A program made the translations under genes and the position numbers. The notes beneath the pieces were generated by a model. The model searched no databases. It was given only the letters and a program-made list of their open reading frames with translations, and was not told the DNA's origin. A stretch of 44,162 nt of DNA, from NCBI GenBank assembly GCA_030613785.1, contig JAUWLF010000024.1, forward strand, positions 1-44,162. The letters are read 5' to 3'. How positions within the stretch are numbered: the stretch's first letter is position 1; each line of letters opens with the position of its first letter. This document shows positions 34,333 through 42,780 of the stretch, one piece after another. The DNA is from Chloroflexota bacterium. GTDB lineage: Bacteria; Chloroflexota; Anaerolineae; UBA7937; B3-Chlor.

Positions 34333-35061
34333 CTACCAGACGCCCGGCAGCAACCGGTAGCGCACGCGCTCGGCGTAGTCTGTATAGCCCTCCAGTTCGT
34401 CCTGTAGCGTCTTGTCCTCAAGCGCTGTGCGAAGGATGTAGAGCAACGCTGCCAGGCCGCTGGAAATGAGCGCCCACACTGAGCCGAGCATGATCGGCGT
34501 TGCCACTTGGAACATGATCGCGCCACCGTAACCCGGATGACGCACGTACTGGTAAGGACCGCCAGCGGCGACGGTGTGGCCCCGATCTTTCTGGATGCGA
34601 ACCATCGCTGAGAAGAACTCATTCGACGCCATCGCCCACGTGACCAGCGCGAATCCCAGCACCACAATGGCGAACGCGGCGAGTTGGAGTGCGACGGGAG
34701 TCTCTGGCGACCATCCAAACCGCACATTCAGTCCCGCCACCATCCACGCGACCGTGGGCAGCAACGAGGCGGCGAGGCCGGTGATCACTATATCCCATTT
34801 CTTGGTGCCCTCCTGGATCCGAGCGCGTTCGGTAATCAACCCCGGGCTCCTTGGTATCAGGGTCACCGCCACGAGGATGTCCCAGCTCACATACACGCCG
34901 ACCAAAACCCACCCCATCACCCAGTCCAAGCGCCCTGCGGACAGGAATAGGATCGCCACCATGATCAGTTTGGCGAAAGCGCCCTTCACCAGATATTTCT
35001 TGATGTCGGAGGTTAGGTCAGCTTTTCCACGGGACTCCTCAACAGACAGATCGTCGCTCAT
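34333..35061 (-). CDS. isoprenylcysteine carboxyl methyltransferase-family membrane protein A
   Basis: A 242-residue membrane protein with about five to six helices and the C-terminal ICMT/phospholipid-methyltransferase signature: GPYQYVRHPGYGGAIMF (about 166-182) and TLQDELEGYTDYAERVRYRLLPGVW at the end, with the conserved Arg-His-Pro and Glu-x4-Tyr-x2-Tyr. Relatives methylate isoprenylcysteine, phosphatidylethanolamine or small lipids with S-adenosylmethionine; bacterial roles are mostly unknown. It lies 43 bp downstream of a close paralogue, with AGCAGGAG tight against the ATG. Confidence 0.88.
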   Translation of the reverse strand: MSDDLSVEESRGKADLTSDIKKYLVKGAFAKLIMVAILFLSAGRLDWVMGWVLVGVYVSWDILVAVTLIPRSPGLITERARIQEGTKKWDIVITGLAASLLPTVAWMVAGLNVRFGWSPETPVALQLAAFAIVVLGFALVTWAMASNEFFSAMVRIQKDRGHTVAAGGPYQYVRHPGYGGAIMFQVATPIMLGSVWALISSGLAALLYILRTALEDKTLQDELEGYTDYAERVRYRLLPGVW

Positions 35062-35104
35062 CTCCTGCTCCCAGAATGGTATTCAGTGTCTCGCACGTCA
35101 GGAG

Positions 35105-35833
35105 CTACCAGATGCCCGGCACGAGCCGATAGCGCACCCGCTGGGCGTAGTCTGTGTAGCTATCCAGTTCCTCCTGTAGCGTTCGATCTTCGAGCGCGGT
35201 GCGGATGATAAGAGCCACCGCGGCCAGTCCCGCCGGAATGAGCGCCCACACCGAGCCGAGCATCAACGGCAGTGCGACGCCGGAAACGATCCACCCCACG
35301 TAGCCCGGATGCCGTACAAATCGGTAAGGCCCTTCGGAGACAGTGGTGTGACCGCGCTCCTCCTGGATGCGCACGGGGCCTGCAAAAAAGGCGTTGGAGA
35401 TCATGGCCCAGCTAGCGAAGCCAAAACCCAGCACCACAAAGACCAGCGCGACCAACTGGATCCCCCACGGGATCTGTGACGACCATCCGAAGCGCATGTC
35501 CAACCCAGCGACGATCAGCGCAACAAGTGACATCAGGCCCCACAAGCTGCCGAGCACTCTGTCCCAGTCCCTGGTGTCCCCTTCCCACCCTCGTGCACGT
35601 TCCGCTATCAATTCCGGGTTGATTCTCATCAGAATGACCGCGTTGGCGATCACACCGACCATGAAGATGCCGAGATAGACCCACGCCATCCACCAGTCGA
35701 GGCGGCCCGATGAGATGAACAAGATACCTGCCACCAGCAGTACCTGGCTGACAAGCTGCCGCGCCCGTTTCAAGATGCCGCGGGTTGTGTCTGCCTTTCC
35801 GCTAGGCTGCTGCAAGGATGTATTGACGTTCAT
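35105..35833 (-). CDS. isoprenylcysteine carboxyl methyltransferase-family membrane protein B
   Basis: A 242-residue tandem paralogue of the next gene downstream, of exactly equal length. The same GPYRFVRHPGYVGWIV and TLQEELDSYTDYAQRVRYRLVPGIW signatures are present. The helices are more diverged than the C-terminal catalytic region, as expected when the SAM site is under selection and lipid contacts vary. It has an N-terminal hydrophilic segment of about 30 residues. It probably forms a two-gene unit with copy A; substrate unknown. Confidence 0.88.
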   Translation of the reverse strand: MNVNTSLQQPSGKADTTRGILKRARQLVSQVLLVAGILFISSGRLDWWMAWVYLGIFMVGVIANAVILMRINPELIAERARGWEGDTRDWDRVLGSLWGLMSLVALIVAGLDMRFGWSSQIPWGIQLVALVFVVLGFGFASWAMISNAFFAGPVRIQEERGHTTVSEGPYRFVRHPGYVGWIVSGVALPLMLGSVWALIPAGLAAVALIIRTALEDRTLQEELDSYTDYAQRVRYRLVPGIW

Positions 35834-35868
35834 CTTCTGTCTCCTGGCCGGTCATTTGCCGTGATCAA

Positions 35869-35922
35869 GTGCGGTCGGCCGCCCCACCGCACATGCTGGC
35901 CGCGGCATAGACGCAGCCGCGG
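35869..35922. other. two short hairpins between lipoprotein and methyltransferase genes
   Basis: GTGCGGT/ACCGCAC (35869-35892, 10-nt loop) and CCGCGG/CCGCGG (35900-35922, 11-nt loop) sit in the 108-bp gap. Either could end the lipoprotein transcript, but neither is followed by a U-run on the minus strand, so rho-independent termination is only possible. Confidence 0.35.
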
Positions 35923-35941
35923 TTCTGCGCAATACTCCGTC

Positions 35942-37159
35942 CTAGAACAGCGTGTACTGACCGTCCTTGATGATCTCCTCGCTCGTCCCATCCTCGTATT
36001 CCAAAACGAGGCTCGCGATCTCAATGGCGCCACCCTTCGGATACACCCAGTCCCGATGCTCCACAAGACGGGGATCGCTGAAATCGCCGGGGCCTATAGT
36101 TCCCCCGAGATGGTCGCTACGTCCAAAGGCCCAGTGCATGCCCATCACCTTCTCGTCCTCGAGGACATTCCCGGTGACCACCGCCTTATGGTTACAACCC
36201 AAGCCTAGCTCAGCGACGTTGCGGAGCGCTTCGTCCAGAGCCAGGTGGTCCCTCGCCTCGGCGGCCTCCGGGCTATCGCCTATCATTTCCACTATACGGT
36301 TCTCCTGCACCCTCCCGAGCACCAACTCATCACCAATCATCACAGGGATCGTGCCTTCCGTCAGGCTGGGTTGACCCTCCAATTCGCCCTCGTAGGGAAC
36401 GATGTAGGCCTCGCCGCTGGGCAGATTGATGACCCGCGCGCCCTCCTTGCCGGCGTAGAGCTGCCCATCATCGGCATGAGCGTCGCGATACCGCAGGTCG
36501 AAGTACATTTCATGCCCGGTGGAGAATACCGCCCTCGCGCCCACGGCCTGGTCAAGCCGGGCCTCCAAGATGTGGGCCTTGCGAGCCACCTCCGCATAAT
36601 CCGCCGACAGGGCGGTCTCCTCCATGTTCCTGCTCACCATGGGCATGCTGGCTGCCCGCAGGTTCGAGAATCGCTCAGTGAACTCGATCAATGGGGCAGT
36701 GGCCGAGTACTCGGTCAGAGCGACGACTATGTTGGTATCACACAGGATTTCCTCGAAGCGAACTGGCTGACCGTCCACCTCCCCCTCCTGCGGCAAGGGC
36801 CCATTGTGAGCGCCGGTGGCCGGATAGGTGAGCAGAGGACATACACTGATCCCCAGCTTGCTCTCCAACCCCTGGAAGGCCGAGTGCCACTCCTCGGCCA
36901 TCTCCCGCCGCTCCGCCCATGCTTGATAGTCGGTCAACCCACCATGGGGCAGATCGGTCATGACCAGCACCTTCTCCCCCGGCTGGGGGTCGAACACGTC
37001 GATCAACAGCTTCCCAAGGTCGAAGGAAGATGTCGGCGGCAGCGAAGTCGGCGTTGGCGGCGGCTGAGTTGGCGTCGCCGGCGGCGCTGGCGTGCTACAC
37101 GTCGCTACAACCAGGAGCATGGCCACAGAGGTCAACAGGGTAATGGCTCTACATCTCAC
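35942..37159 (-). CDS. lipoprotein related to M29 aminopeptidase (thermophilic metalloprotease family)
   Basis: A 405-residue lipoprotein: signal peptide with lipobox VVATC (Cys21), then a Pro/Thr-rich linker to about residue 45. The body resembles family M29 (AmpS/AmpT): VINLPSGEAYIVPYEGE (first metal Glu), ELGLGCNHKAVVTGNVLEDEKVMGMHWAFGRSDHLGG (Glu and His, family pattern GT.HIA.G), and VEHRDWVYP near the end (H-x2-D, where the known family has H-x-D). Classic M29 enzymes are cytoplasmic, so an exported lipid-anchored form is unusual. GTG start with AAGGAG upstream, 16 bp after the 171-residue lipoprotein. It could be a peptidase or an M29-like binding protein. Confidence 0.7.
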   Translation of the reverse strand: MRCRAITLLTSVAMLLVVATCSTPAPPATPTQPPPTPTSLPPTSSFDLGKLLIDVFDPQPGEKVLVMTDLPHGGLTDYQAWAERREMAEEWHSAFQGLESKLGISVCPLLTYPATGAHNGPLPQEGEVDGQPVRFEEILCDTNIVVALTEYSATAPLIEFTERFSNLRAASMPMVSRNMEETALSADYAEVARKAHILEARLDQAVGARAVFSTGHEMYFDLRYRDAHADDGQLYAGKEGARVINLPSGEAYIVPYEGELEGQPSLTEGTIPVMIGDELVLGRVQENRIVEMIGDSPEAAEARDHLALDEALRNVAELGLGCNHKAVVTGNVLEDEKVMGMHWAFGRSDHLGGTIGPGDFSDPRLVEHRDWVYPKGGAIEIASLVLEYEDGTSEEIIKDGQYTLF

Positions 37160-37175
37160 AGCTTCTCTCCTTCTT

Positions 37176-37691
37176 CTACCTCAGTTTGCCTGCTGCTTCC
37201 ATCGATTGCAGTATTCTCTCATCAGACCTGGGGTCTTGCCCCGTAAACGCTTCCGGGCAAGGATAACCGAGTCCAATTCTGATGACGCGCTCATCGCGCT
37301 CAAAGGGTTGACAGATCACAACGCCATCAAAGCTGATGGAAGAAACTGGCGTCCAGAACGCACCAGCGTAAATACGATCGGGACCAACACAAACCACAAA
37401 AGGTATCCCGCGTACCTTAGCTGGTAAGGTGAAAAGCTGTCGAATTCTCTCATAGGCCTCGGCGGTCAGCTCAATCTCGTGTCTCTCCCTAGAGTACGTA
37501 ATGATGTCATCACCGGACAGAATGGGTTCTTCCCGAAGCTCGACGTCATCGAGATTGACTACTGATAACTCGGTAGCCGGCGTCTGATCAGCAAGTAGGA
37601 AGACTGAGAAACCCGTAGCTCTCGAAGGAATGCACCCCATCAGAATCGAAGCTGTCAGGAGAACTACGACAGACAGCCTAAGCTTCTTCAC
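37176..37691 (-). CDS. lipoprotein of unknown function
   Basis: A 171-residue protein with a clear lipoprotein signal: positive KKLRLS, hydrophobic core, then ILMGC (Cys20). The mature part (about 150 residues) is mixed alpha/beta with FVVCVGPDRIYAGAFWTPVSSISFDGVVICQP in the middle, which might be one compact domain with two cysteines. I do not recognise a family. GTG start with AAGGGGG upstream. It lies between the CPCF-motif lipoprotein and the M29-like lipoprotein with 16- and 33-bp gaps, so the three are likely made together. Confidence 0.75.
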   Translation of the reverse strand: MKKLRLSVVVLLTASILMGCIPSRATGFSVFLLADQTPATELSVVNLDDVELREEPILSGDDIITYSRERHEIELTAEAYERIRQLFTLPAKVRGIPFVVCVGPDRIYAGAFWTPVSSISFDGVVICQPFERDERVIRIGLGYPCPEAFTGQDPRSDERILQSMEAAGKLR

Positions 37692-37724
37692 GATTGCCCC
37701 CTTGGGAGCTTCTTGTCTTGTGAG

Positions 37725-38117
37725 TCAATCTGCTTCTGCGATTTTGCTGGCCCAGAAGTCGTTAAGTGAGCTGTGTACACCTGCCGTCTTGAGTTCGCCG
37801 GTCACGATAACATGGTCACCGTCTTGAATGCCTTCTACGCTGACGGCGGGCCTTTCTGCGCCATCATTCTCGACCATCAAACCGTACGATACCAGGACTT
37901 TTTCCCCACCAGACGTCAACTCAAAGCAGGGACAGAATAGTTCACCTAACAGGCTTACCTGTCCATAGATGTTGAGTTCTGTGTCGTACACGGGGCTTTC
38001 TAACAGCTCGGACACGCTCCGAGCCCCTTCGGGTTTCTGTGGCCCCTTTTTGCAACCACTCAGTAGCCCGATCCCTATGATCAAGATCCACATCAGGATG
38101 ATCCGCTTGCTCTTCAT
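37725..38117 (-). CDS. small lipoprotein with CPCF motif, copy A (possible OB-fold)
   Basis: A 130-residue lipoprotein with lipobox LLSGC (about Cys22). The mature region, LLESPVYDTELNIYGQVSLLGELFCPCFELTSGGEKVLVSYG and later GDHVIVTGELK, has the strand rhythm of a small OB-fold, with two cysteines as CPC. A second copy, about 80% identical, lies at 41685-42077; the two flank the ABC-2 exporter genes. Its ATG overlaps the stop of a tiny upstream frame. Function unknown; CPC cysteines outside the membrane could bind metal or form a disulfide. Confidence 0.8.
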   Translation of the reverse strand: MKSKRIILMWILIIGIGLLSGCKKGPQKPEGARSVSELLESPVYDTELNIYGQVSLLGELFCPCFELTSGGEKVLVSYGLMVENDGAERPAVSVEGIQDGDHVIVTGELKTAGVHSSLNDFWASKIAEAD

Positions 38118-38209
38118 TTCTTGCGTCCCCCTGTTGGATTCGCGCTGCGCGCCGCCAACCCCAGAGGCATGGTCAGTGAGGCTACCAGGGCAAAGAGTCT
38201 GAACTTCAT
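38114..38209 (-). CDS. possible 31-residue signal-peptide-like small protein
   Basis: Between the ABC-2 permease and the CPCF-motif lipoprotein, the minus strand encodes MKFRLFALVASLTMPLGLAARS followed by about nine polar residues and a stop. It overlaps the next ATG by 4 nt (ATGA). A positive start, hydrophobic core and AxA-like end suggest a signal or membrane peptide, with AAAGAAG as a weak ribosome site. The region upstream of the second lipoprotein copy keeps a KRRKK-type tail in the matching frame but lacks the start. It may be a leader that couples translation, or a leftover of a longer gene. Confidence 0.4.
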   Translation of the reverse strand: MKFRLFALVASLTMPLGLAARSANPTGGRKK

Positions 38210-38253
38210 CGCTTCTTTGGTCCCAATTCTCGTCAACTCGTCAACGGCCAACT

Positions 38254-39531
38254 CTATGCTCGCCCCAGAAGCGCACTATAGAAGCGCCTGACGCTGAAAG
38301 ACTGTCCAGAGAGCAGATTCTGGGCGTGGAACATCCCTGCCACTGCGCGCAAGACGAGAATGGCCGTGAGCACCAGCAGCCCTACGGCGAGCAGCGGTTG
38401 CCACAATGGCACACCGCCGGCGGTCAAGCGCATGATCATCATCGTCGGGGAGGTCAGTGGGAACAGGCTCAACAGAGTAGCAAGCCTCCCATGGGGATCC
38501 TCCATTATGAAGAGTCCCACCAGGTAGCTGACAAAAATGGGCATCATGACCACCCAGGTCACCCCAGTGGTCTCCTTCAGCTTGGGCACCAGCGCTCCCG
38601 CACCCGCCATCAGGGTGGCGTACACGGCATAGCCGAGGAGGAAGAACACCAACCCCCACGCCAGTAACGAGGGTGGAATCTCGAAGCCTACCGGCAGGTT
38701 GAACGTCCCTCCACCCATCCTCAGCAAGACGTAGACGGTGCCCACCCAGGCTGCCACTTGAAGCAGCCCAGCGATCCCCAACCCAATGATCTTGCCGGTC
38801 AGAATCTGCCACGGGCTGATAGACAGCACCAGAATCTCGATCACACGGTTCTCCTTCTCGGCGCTGATGTTCTTCAGCAGCAGGCTGGATCCTGTCATGA
38901 TGAATACGTAGAACAGAACTAGCATGATCATAGGGAGGTAGCGGATCAGTAGATTCGACTCGCACGCCATGCCGGCCTGTAAGCAGTCCTCGTCTGTATA
39001 GGAGTCATGTTGCGGCTCTGGAGCCAGATTCGTCACCTCCAGGTTCACTGGATTCCAGACTCGGTCGGCCAACTCCGCATCGCCACCCAGCACGTTGACC
39101 AGCAGCGTCCAGCGCATTGCCCCATCTTGACGATGGGCCGAGAACGGGCTCGGGTCTGGACTGACAATGATCAGGTCGCCCGTTTGCACGTAGTCTTCGG
39201 GAACGACGTAGTAGGCGACGATCTCTCCCGCCTCCAAAGCCTGTTGGGCATGATCCTCATCGGGATAAGCTACCAGATAGCCGTGAGGAATGTCTTGAGG
39301 AATGACGCTGATCAACCCTCCCTGATCGACATACCCTTGGATCTCAAGCTCTGTTGCGTCCGCTGGATCGGATGGCATGACGCCACTGTCAGGCGAGCCG
39401 CCTCTGACGATGGTAACGCCGGCAAAGATCAGCACAGCCAGCAGCGGGATGCCGAAGGCGAACAGCAGGAACGATGGGCGTCGAATGGTCGTCATCAGTT
39501 CGTGACGCAGAACAAGGTACGTTTTTTTCAT
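38254..39531 (-). CDS. ABC-2 type exporter permease (NatB-like), second subunit
   Basis: A 425-residue ABC-2 permease: one N-terminal helix (about 22-44), a large extracytoplasmic domain (about 45-220), and five to six C-terminal helices beginning at LPMIMLVLFYVFIMTG. The sequence SAEKENRVIEILVLSISPWQILTGKIIGLG is the conserved cytoplasmic elbow/coupling helix region. The open frame begins far upstream, but the ATG at 39531 has AAGGAG and overlaps the first permease stop (ATGA). It pairs with the first permease and the ATPase at 40757-41653 as a heterodimeric exporter of NatAB/YhaP type, possibly for Na+, peptides or drugs. Confidence 0.92.
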   Translation of the reverse strand: MKKTYLVLRHELMTTIRRPSFLLFAFGIPLLAVLIFAGVTIVRGGSPDSGVMPSDPADATELEIQGYVDQGGLISVIPQDIPHGYLVAYPDEDHAQQALEAGEIVAYYVVPEDYVQTGDLIIVSPDPSPFSAHRQDGAMRWTLLVNVLGGDAELADRVWNPVNLEVTNLAPEPQHDSYTDEDCLQAGMACESNLLIRYLPMIMLVLFYVFIMTGSSLLLKNISAEKENRVIEILVLSISPWQILTGKIIGLGIAGLLQVAAWVGTVYVLLRMGGGTFNLPVGFEIPPSLLAWGLVFFLLGYAVYATLMAGAGALVPKLKETTGVTWVVMMPIFVSYLVGLFIMEDPHGRLATLLSLFPLTSPTMMIMRLTAGGVPLWQPLLAVGLLVLTAILVLRAVAGMFHAQNLLSGQSFSVRRFYSALLGRA

Positions 39532-40760
39532 GACAGGCTCCTTCCCGTGGTCGTTGCTTTTGCCCTGGCAAAGATCTCCCTGAACCTCAGGCGCTGGCCG
39601 TAGCGCAGCATCCCCAAACGGAAGGCGCGACCGGCCAACCACAGACCTCCCACAGCACACACCGTCTGGATAGCGACGCTGGCGACAACCTGCCACAAAG
39701 GCACCACAGAAAACAGGCTGCGAAAGCCGACCGTCATCAGCGAGGTGAACGGTAAGAGAGTCAGTACGACCGACGGAGTAGCGTTTGGTGTCCCTGCAAT
39801 CAACACAATCGCATAGAGAGGAATCATGAAGAGCATGAAGAACAGTGCGCCTATCTGCTGGCCCTCCTGGGATTGACCGACTGTTGAGCCGACGGCGACC
39901 ATCAGGGCACAAGCCAGCACGTAGGATGGGATGGCTATAGCAATCACCGTCAAGATGGGTCCCCAGTCGAGGCCGGGGTTCTGAAACCATTCAATGCCAA
40001 AGACCTCGCCGCCAATGAAGACGGCCAGGATTCCGACGAGAATCCAGGCGACGAGTTGGGTGAGACCTATGGCGACGATGCCCAGCACCTTGCCCGAGAT
40101 CAGTCGAGAAGCCGAAAGAGAGGTTATCAGCACCTCCATCGTGCGGTTCTCTTTCTCATCCACCACCGCCTGCATCAGGTACCCGGAGCTCATCAGGAGC
40201 AGGAAAACGAAGGCCACGCTCAGTAGAACCGGTAGGACTGCTCCCAAGGTCGGGGAACCAGAGAATTCGCGGTTGCCGTCTGGTGTGCGTACGGTCACAT
40301 TGCTGCCTTCAACGACCCGGAGGGCGATCTCGGGGGGCTGGTCGGCCAGCACGTTGATCTGGATGAAATCATAGAACTGTCGGGTGGCGTTCTCGCCAGG
40401 CTCCTTGCGATACAAGAGGTCGATGCGGCTGGTCTCAAAGTAGTCCGAACTCACAATATAGTAGGCCTGGATACTGTTCGATTCCAGCGCGTCTCGCGCC
40501 TCACCCTCCGTCTGGAACGGGATGAACTCGATGGCCTCTTCGGAAGGTCCCACCGGCGCAGGGATGGGGTCTGACAGCAGACCGGCGTGATCTACGTAGC
40601 CAACCGGCGCGTTGTTGTTGTCCAGCGACACCATGAAAGCGATAAGCCCGATGTTGACGGCGATCAGCAGCGGAACGCTCAGCAGCGCAAGGATGAAGCT
40701 CTTCTTGAAAACGCTGCGCGCGTATTCATGCCGGGCCACATACCAGAGCTTCGACATCAT
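39528..40760 (-). CDS. ABC-2 type exporter permease (NatB-like), first subunit
   Basis: A 410-residue ABC-2 permease, paralogue of the downstream subunit: N-terminal helix at about 21-47, extracytoplasmic domain, and a C-terminal membrane bundle starting near LPVLLSVAFVFLLLMSSGYLMQ, followed by VDEKENRTMEVLITSLSASRLISGKVLGI, the same coupling motif. Its start overlaps the ATPase stop (ATGATG/TGA) and its stop overlaps the next ATG, giving strict one-to-one coupling. Cargo unknown. Confidence 0.93.
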   Translation of the reverse strand: MMSKLWYVARHEYARSVFKKSFILALLSVPLLIAVNIGLIAFMVSLDNNNAPVGYVDHAGLLSDPIPAPVGPSEEAIEFIPFQTEGEARDALESNSIQAYYIVSSDYFETSRIDLLYRKEPGENATRQFYDFIQINVLADQPPEIALRVVEGSNVTVRTPDGNREFSGSPTLGAVLPVLLSVAFVFLLLMSSGYLMQAVVDEKENRTMEVLITSLSASRLISGKVLGIVAIGLTQLVAWILVGILAVFIGGEVFGIEWFQNPGLDWGPILTVIAIAIPSYVLACALMVAVGSTVGQSQEGQQIGALFFMLFMIPLYAIVLIAGTPNATPSVVLTLLPFTSLMTVGFRSLFSVVPLWQVVASVAIQTVCAVGGLWLAGRAFRLGMLRYGQRLRFREIFARAKATTTGRSLS

Positions 40761-41653
40761 TCGTCTCCTTCTTCCACGACGCGGATGAAGATCTCGTCGA
40801 GCGTGGGGATGGCGATCTCGAACTTCTCCAGAATGACGTCTTGCGCCATCAAGTCTTGGAGCACATCTTGCGGGCTGGTGCCCTCAGCCAGCATCAGTTT
40901 GGTGGCGTTGTTATGAGGCAAGACCCGTTCAAGCCCCGGTAGGTCTGGGAGCTCGCCAGCCACCCGCACCAGCACGGCGTGACCGGAGTATTGGCGGCGG
41001 ATCTCTTCCAGGTTCCCATAGAGCACATCCCACCCATCGTCAATCAACAGGATGCGGTCGCACAACTCCTCGACCTGGCGCATCTGGTGAGTGGACATGA
41101 TGATCGTCGCGCCTTGGTCTCGCAGCTCCTTCATCAGGTCTTTGACCAACTGCGTGTTGATGGGGTCAAGGGCGGTGAACGGTTCGTCAATGACGATCAG
41201 TTCTGGGCGGTGCAGAATCGTGTTGATGATCTGCGCCTTTTGCTGCATCCCTTTGCTGAGTTCCTTGACCTTCTTTCCCGTGTGTGCGGCCAGGTCGAAG
41301 CGTTCCAGGTACCCCGCCAGGTGTTTACGTGCCTCGGCGGCGGGCACGCCCTTCAACGTGGCCAGGTAGAGCAAGCACCGCTCAAGGGCCATATCCTGGT
41401 AGAGGCCGCGTTCCTCCGGCATGTAGCCGATGAGCTCCTTCTTCTCTTCGGTCATCGGCCCGCCCAAGATGGACACCGTGCCACGATCCGGCTTGAAGAC
41501 GTCTAGCATCACCCGGAGGGTAGTGGTCTTGCCTGAGCCGTTGGGGCCGAGTAGCCCAAAGATCTCGCCGCGCTCGACGGCAAAGGATACGTCAGCTACA
41601 GCATGTGTATTACCAAACGATTTGGCGATGTGTGAAACCTGGGCACTGTACAT
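40757..41653 (-). CDS. ABC exporter ATPase (NatA-like)
   Basis: A 298-residue ATPase: Walker A GPNGSGKTT (36-44), signature LSKGMQQK, Walker B LIVIDEPFTALDP and a switch His in STHQMRQVEELCD. The C-terminal 70 residues are the DUF4162-type regulatory tail common in NatA/CcmA-like exporters. GGGAGGAG precedes the ATG by about nine bases. It is the first of three overlapping genes and follows the second CPCF-motif lipoprotein copy at a 31-bp distance. Confidence 0.94.
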   Translation of the reverse strand: MYSAQVSHIAKSFGNTHAVADVSFAVERGEIFGLLGPNGSGKTTTLRVMLDVFKPDRGTVSILGGPMTEEKKELIGYMPEERGLYQDMALERCLLYLATLKGVPAAEARKHLAGYLERFDLAAHTGKKVKELSKGMQQKAQIINTILHRPELIVIDEPFTALDPINTQLVKDLMKELRDQGATIIMSTHQMRQVEELCDRILLIDDGWDVLYGNLEEIRRQYSGHAVLVRVAGELPDLPGLERVLPHNNATKLMLAEGTSPQDVLQDLMAQDVILEKFEIAIPTLDEIFIRVVEEGDE

Positions 41654-41684
41654 AATTGGCTACTCCTCCCACTGTTATTGATAG

Positions 41685-42077
41685 TCACTCTGCTTTTTCA
41701 ACCTTGCTGCCCCAGAAGTCATTGAGTGAGCTGTGTACACCTGCTGTCTTGAGTGCGCCGGCCACGATCACCTGGTCACCATTCTGAACGCCCTCTACGC
41801 TGACGGCGGGCTTCTCTGCGCCATCGTTCTCAACCATCAAGCCGTACCATACCAGCACTTTTCCCCCACCGGAGGTCAACTCAAAGCAGGGACAGAACAG
41901 TTCACCTAACAGGCTCACCTCTCCATAGATGTTGACTTCTCTGTCGTACACGGGGCTTTCCAACAGTTCGGACACGCTCAGGGCCCCTTCAGGCCTTTGT
42001 GGCCCTTTCATGCAGCCACTCAGTAGCCCGATCGCTATGAGCAGGATCCCCGTAAGAATGATGTGTTTGTCTTTCAT
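41685..42077 (-). CDS. small lipoprotein with CPCF motif, copy B (possible OB-fold)
   Basis: A 130-residue paralogue of the protein at 37725-38117, same length and about 80% identical, including SVSELLESPVYD, ELFCPCFELTSGG and GVHSSLNDFW; lipobox LLSGC. The frame extends 19 codons further upstream, but the alignment with copy A and its signal peptide place the start at ATG 42077, although the ribosome site (GAAAG) is weak. It directly precedes the exporter ATPase, so a role as an accessory lipoprotein of the exporter is possible. Confidence 0.8.
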   Translation of the reverse strand: MKDKHIILTGILLIAIGLLSGCMKGPQRPEGALSVSELLESPVYDREVNIYGEVSLLGELFCPCFELTSGGGKVLVWYGLMVENDGAEKPAVSVEGVQNGDQVIVAGALKTAGVHSSLNDFWGSKVEKAE

Positions 42078-42183
42078 TTCTTTCGTCGCTTTTCTGTTCC
42101 TGGTGTTACCCGGATTGAGCTTGCCCCAGCTCAACTAGCCGCGCAACTCCTCCGGGTCGGGCTCGATGCGAGTGGCGTGGCTG

Positions 42184-42780
42184 TTACTCCGGCTTCTCCA
42201 GCGCTTGCCGAATGGCCTGGACTTCGGACAGAATCGCGTTCAAGGTATCCGCTGAAGCCAGGGCTCGCTCGGGCTCCACCTCGGCAGCCGTCGGAGCCAT
42301 GCCGCCCCGAAAACGGCGCAATTCTGTGACCACCATCTCGTAGACCTCGTCCACGTTGGTCAAGCCCACCAGCTTCTCCTCAGCGCCGGAGGTGCCGCTC
42401 ATGCCTGCGGTCTGGATGTTCAAAGTGCCGAGGCCAAAGAACCATCGGTCAAGTATATCCCGCTTGACCGTCACGTTGGTCACCGTGCGGTAGGGCACGT
42501 GCTTGACGGAGTGGGTGAGTATCCCTACACGGACGATCACCTCGTCGTCCTCGATCTCGTAGCCCAGGCTAGCATAGTAAGGCCCCGCCAAGATGAGCGC
42601 CACCACCCAGGCTACGATCGCGGCAACGCCCAGAAGGCCGAAGATGATCGTGCCCTCCCTATCAGGGATGAGCGAGGCGAGAAAGAAGGCGCCGGCCACG
42701 TTCAGCATAGCCACGACCGTAATGCCTATACACAGCTTGATCAGATATCGAGGATTGGGTTTGTAACTTCTTGTCTGCAT
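42184..42780 (-). CDS. membrane-anchored bacterial PH-domain protein (DUF304/YdbS-like)
   Basis: A 198-residue protein with two membrane helices (about 15-38 and 45-65) followed by a bPH2/DUF304 domain: YEIEDDEVIVRVGILTHSVKHVPYRTVTNVTVKRDILDRWFFGLGTLNIQTAG (about 74-126). A helical tail (about 165-195) may form a coiled coil. Such proteins face the cytoplasm and are thought to act in membrane stress or cell-envelope organisation; the exact role is unknown. It is separated from both neighbours by gaps of 106-179 bp with no clear promoter. Confidence 0.88.
   Translation of the reverse strand: MQTRSYKPNPRYLIKLCIGITVVAMLNVAGAFFLASLIPDREGTIIFGLLGVAAIVAWVVALILAGPYYASLGYEIEDDEVIVRVGILTHSVKHVPYRTVTNVTVKRDILDRWFFGLGTLNIQTAGMSGTSGAEEKLVGLTNVDEVYEMVVTELRRFRGGMAPTAAEVEPERALASADTLNAILSEVQAIRQALEKPE

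Noticed and set aside
39532..39990. 153-codon N-terminal extension of the second ABC-2 permease
   Set aside because: It is a shadow of the first permease gene; AAGGAG and an ATGA overlap fix the start at 39531.
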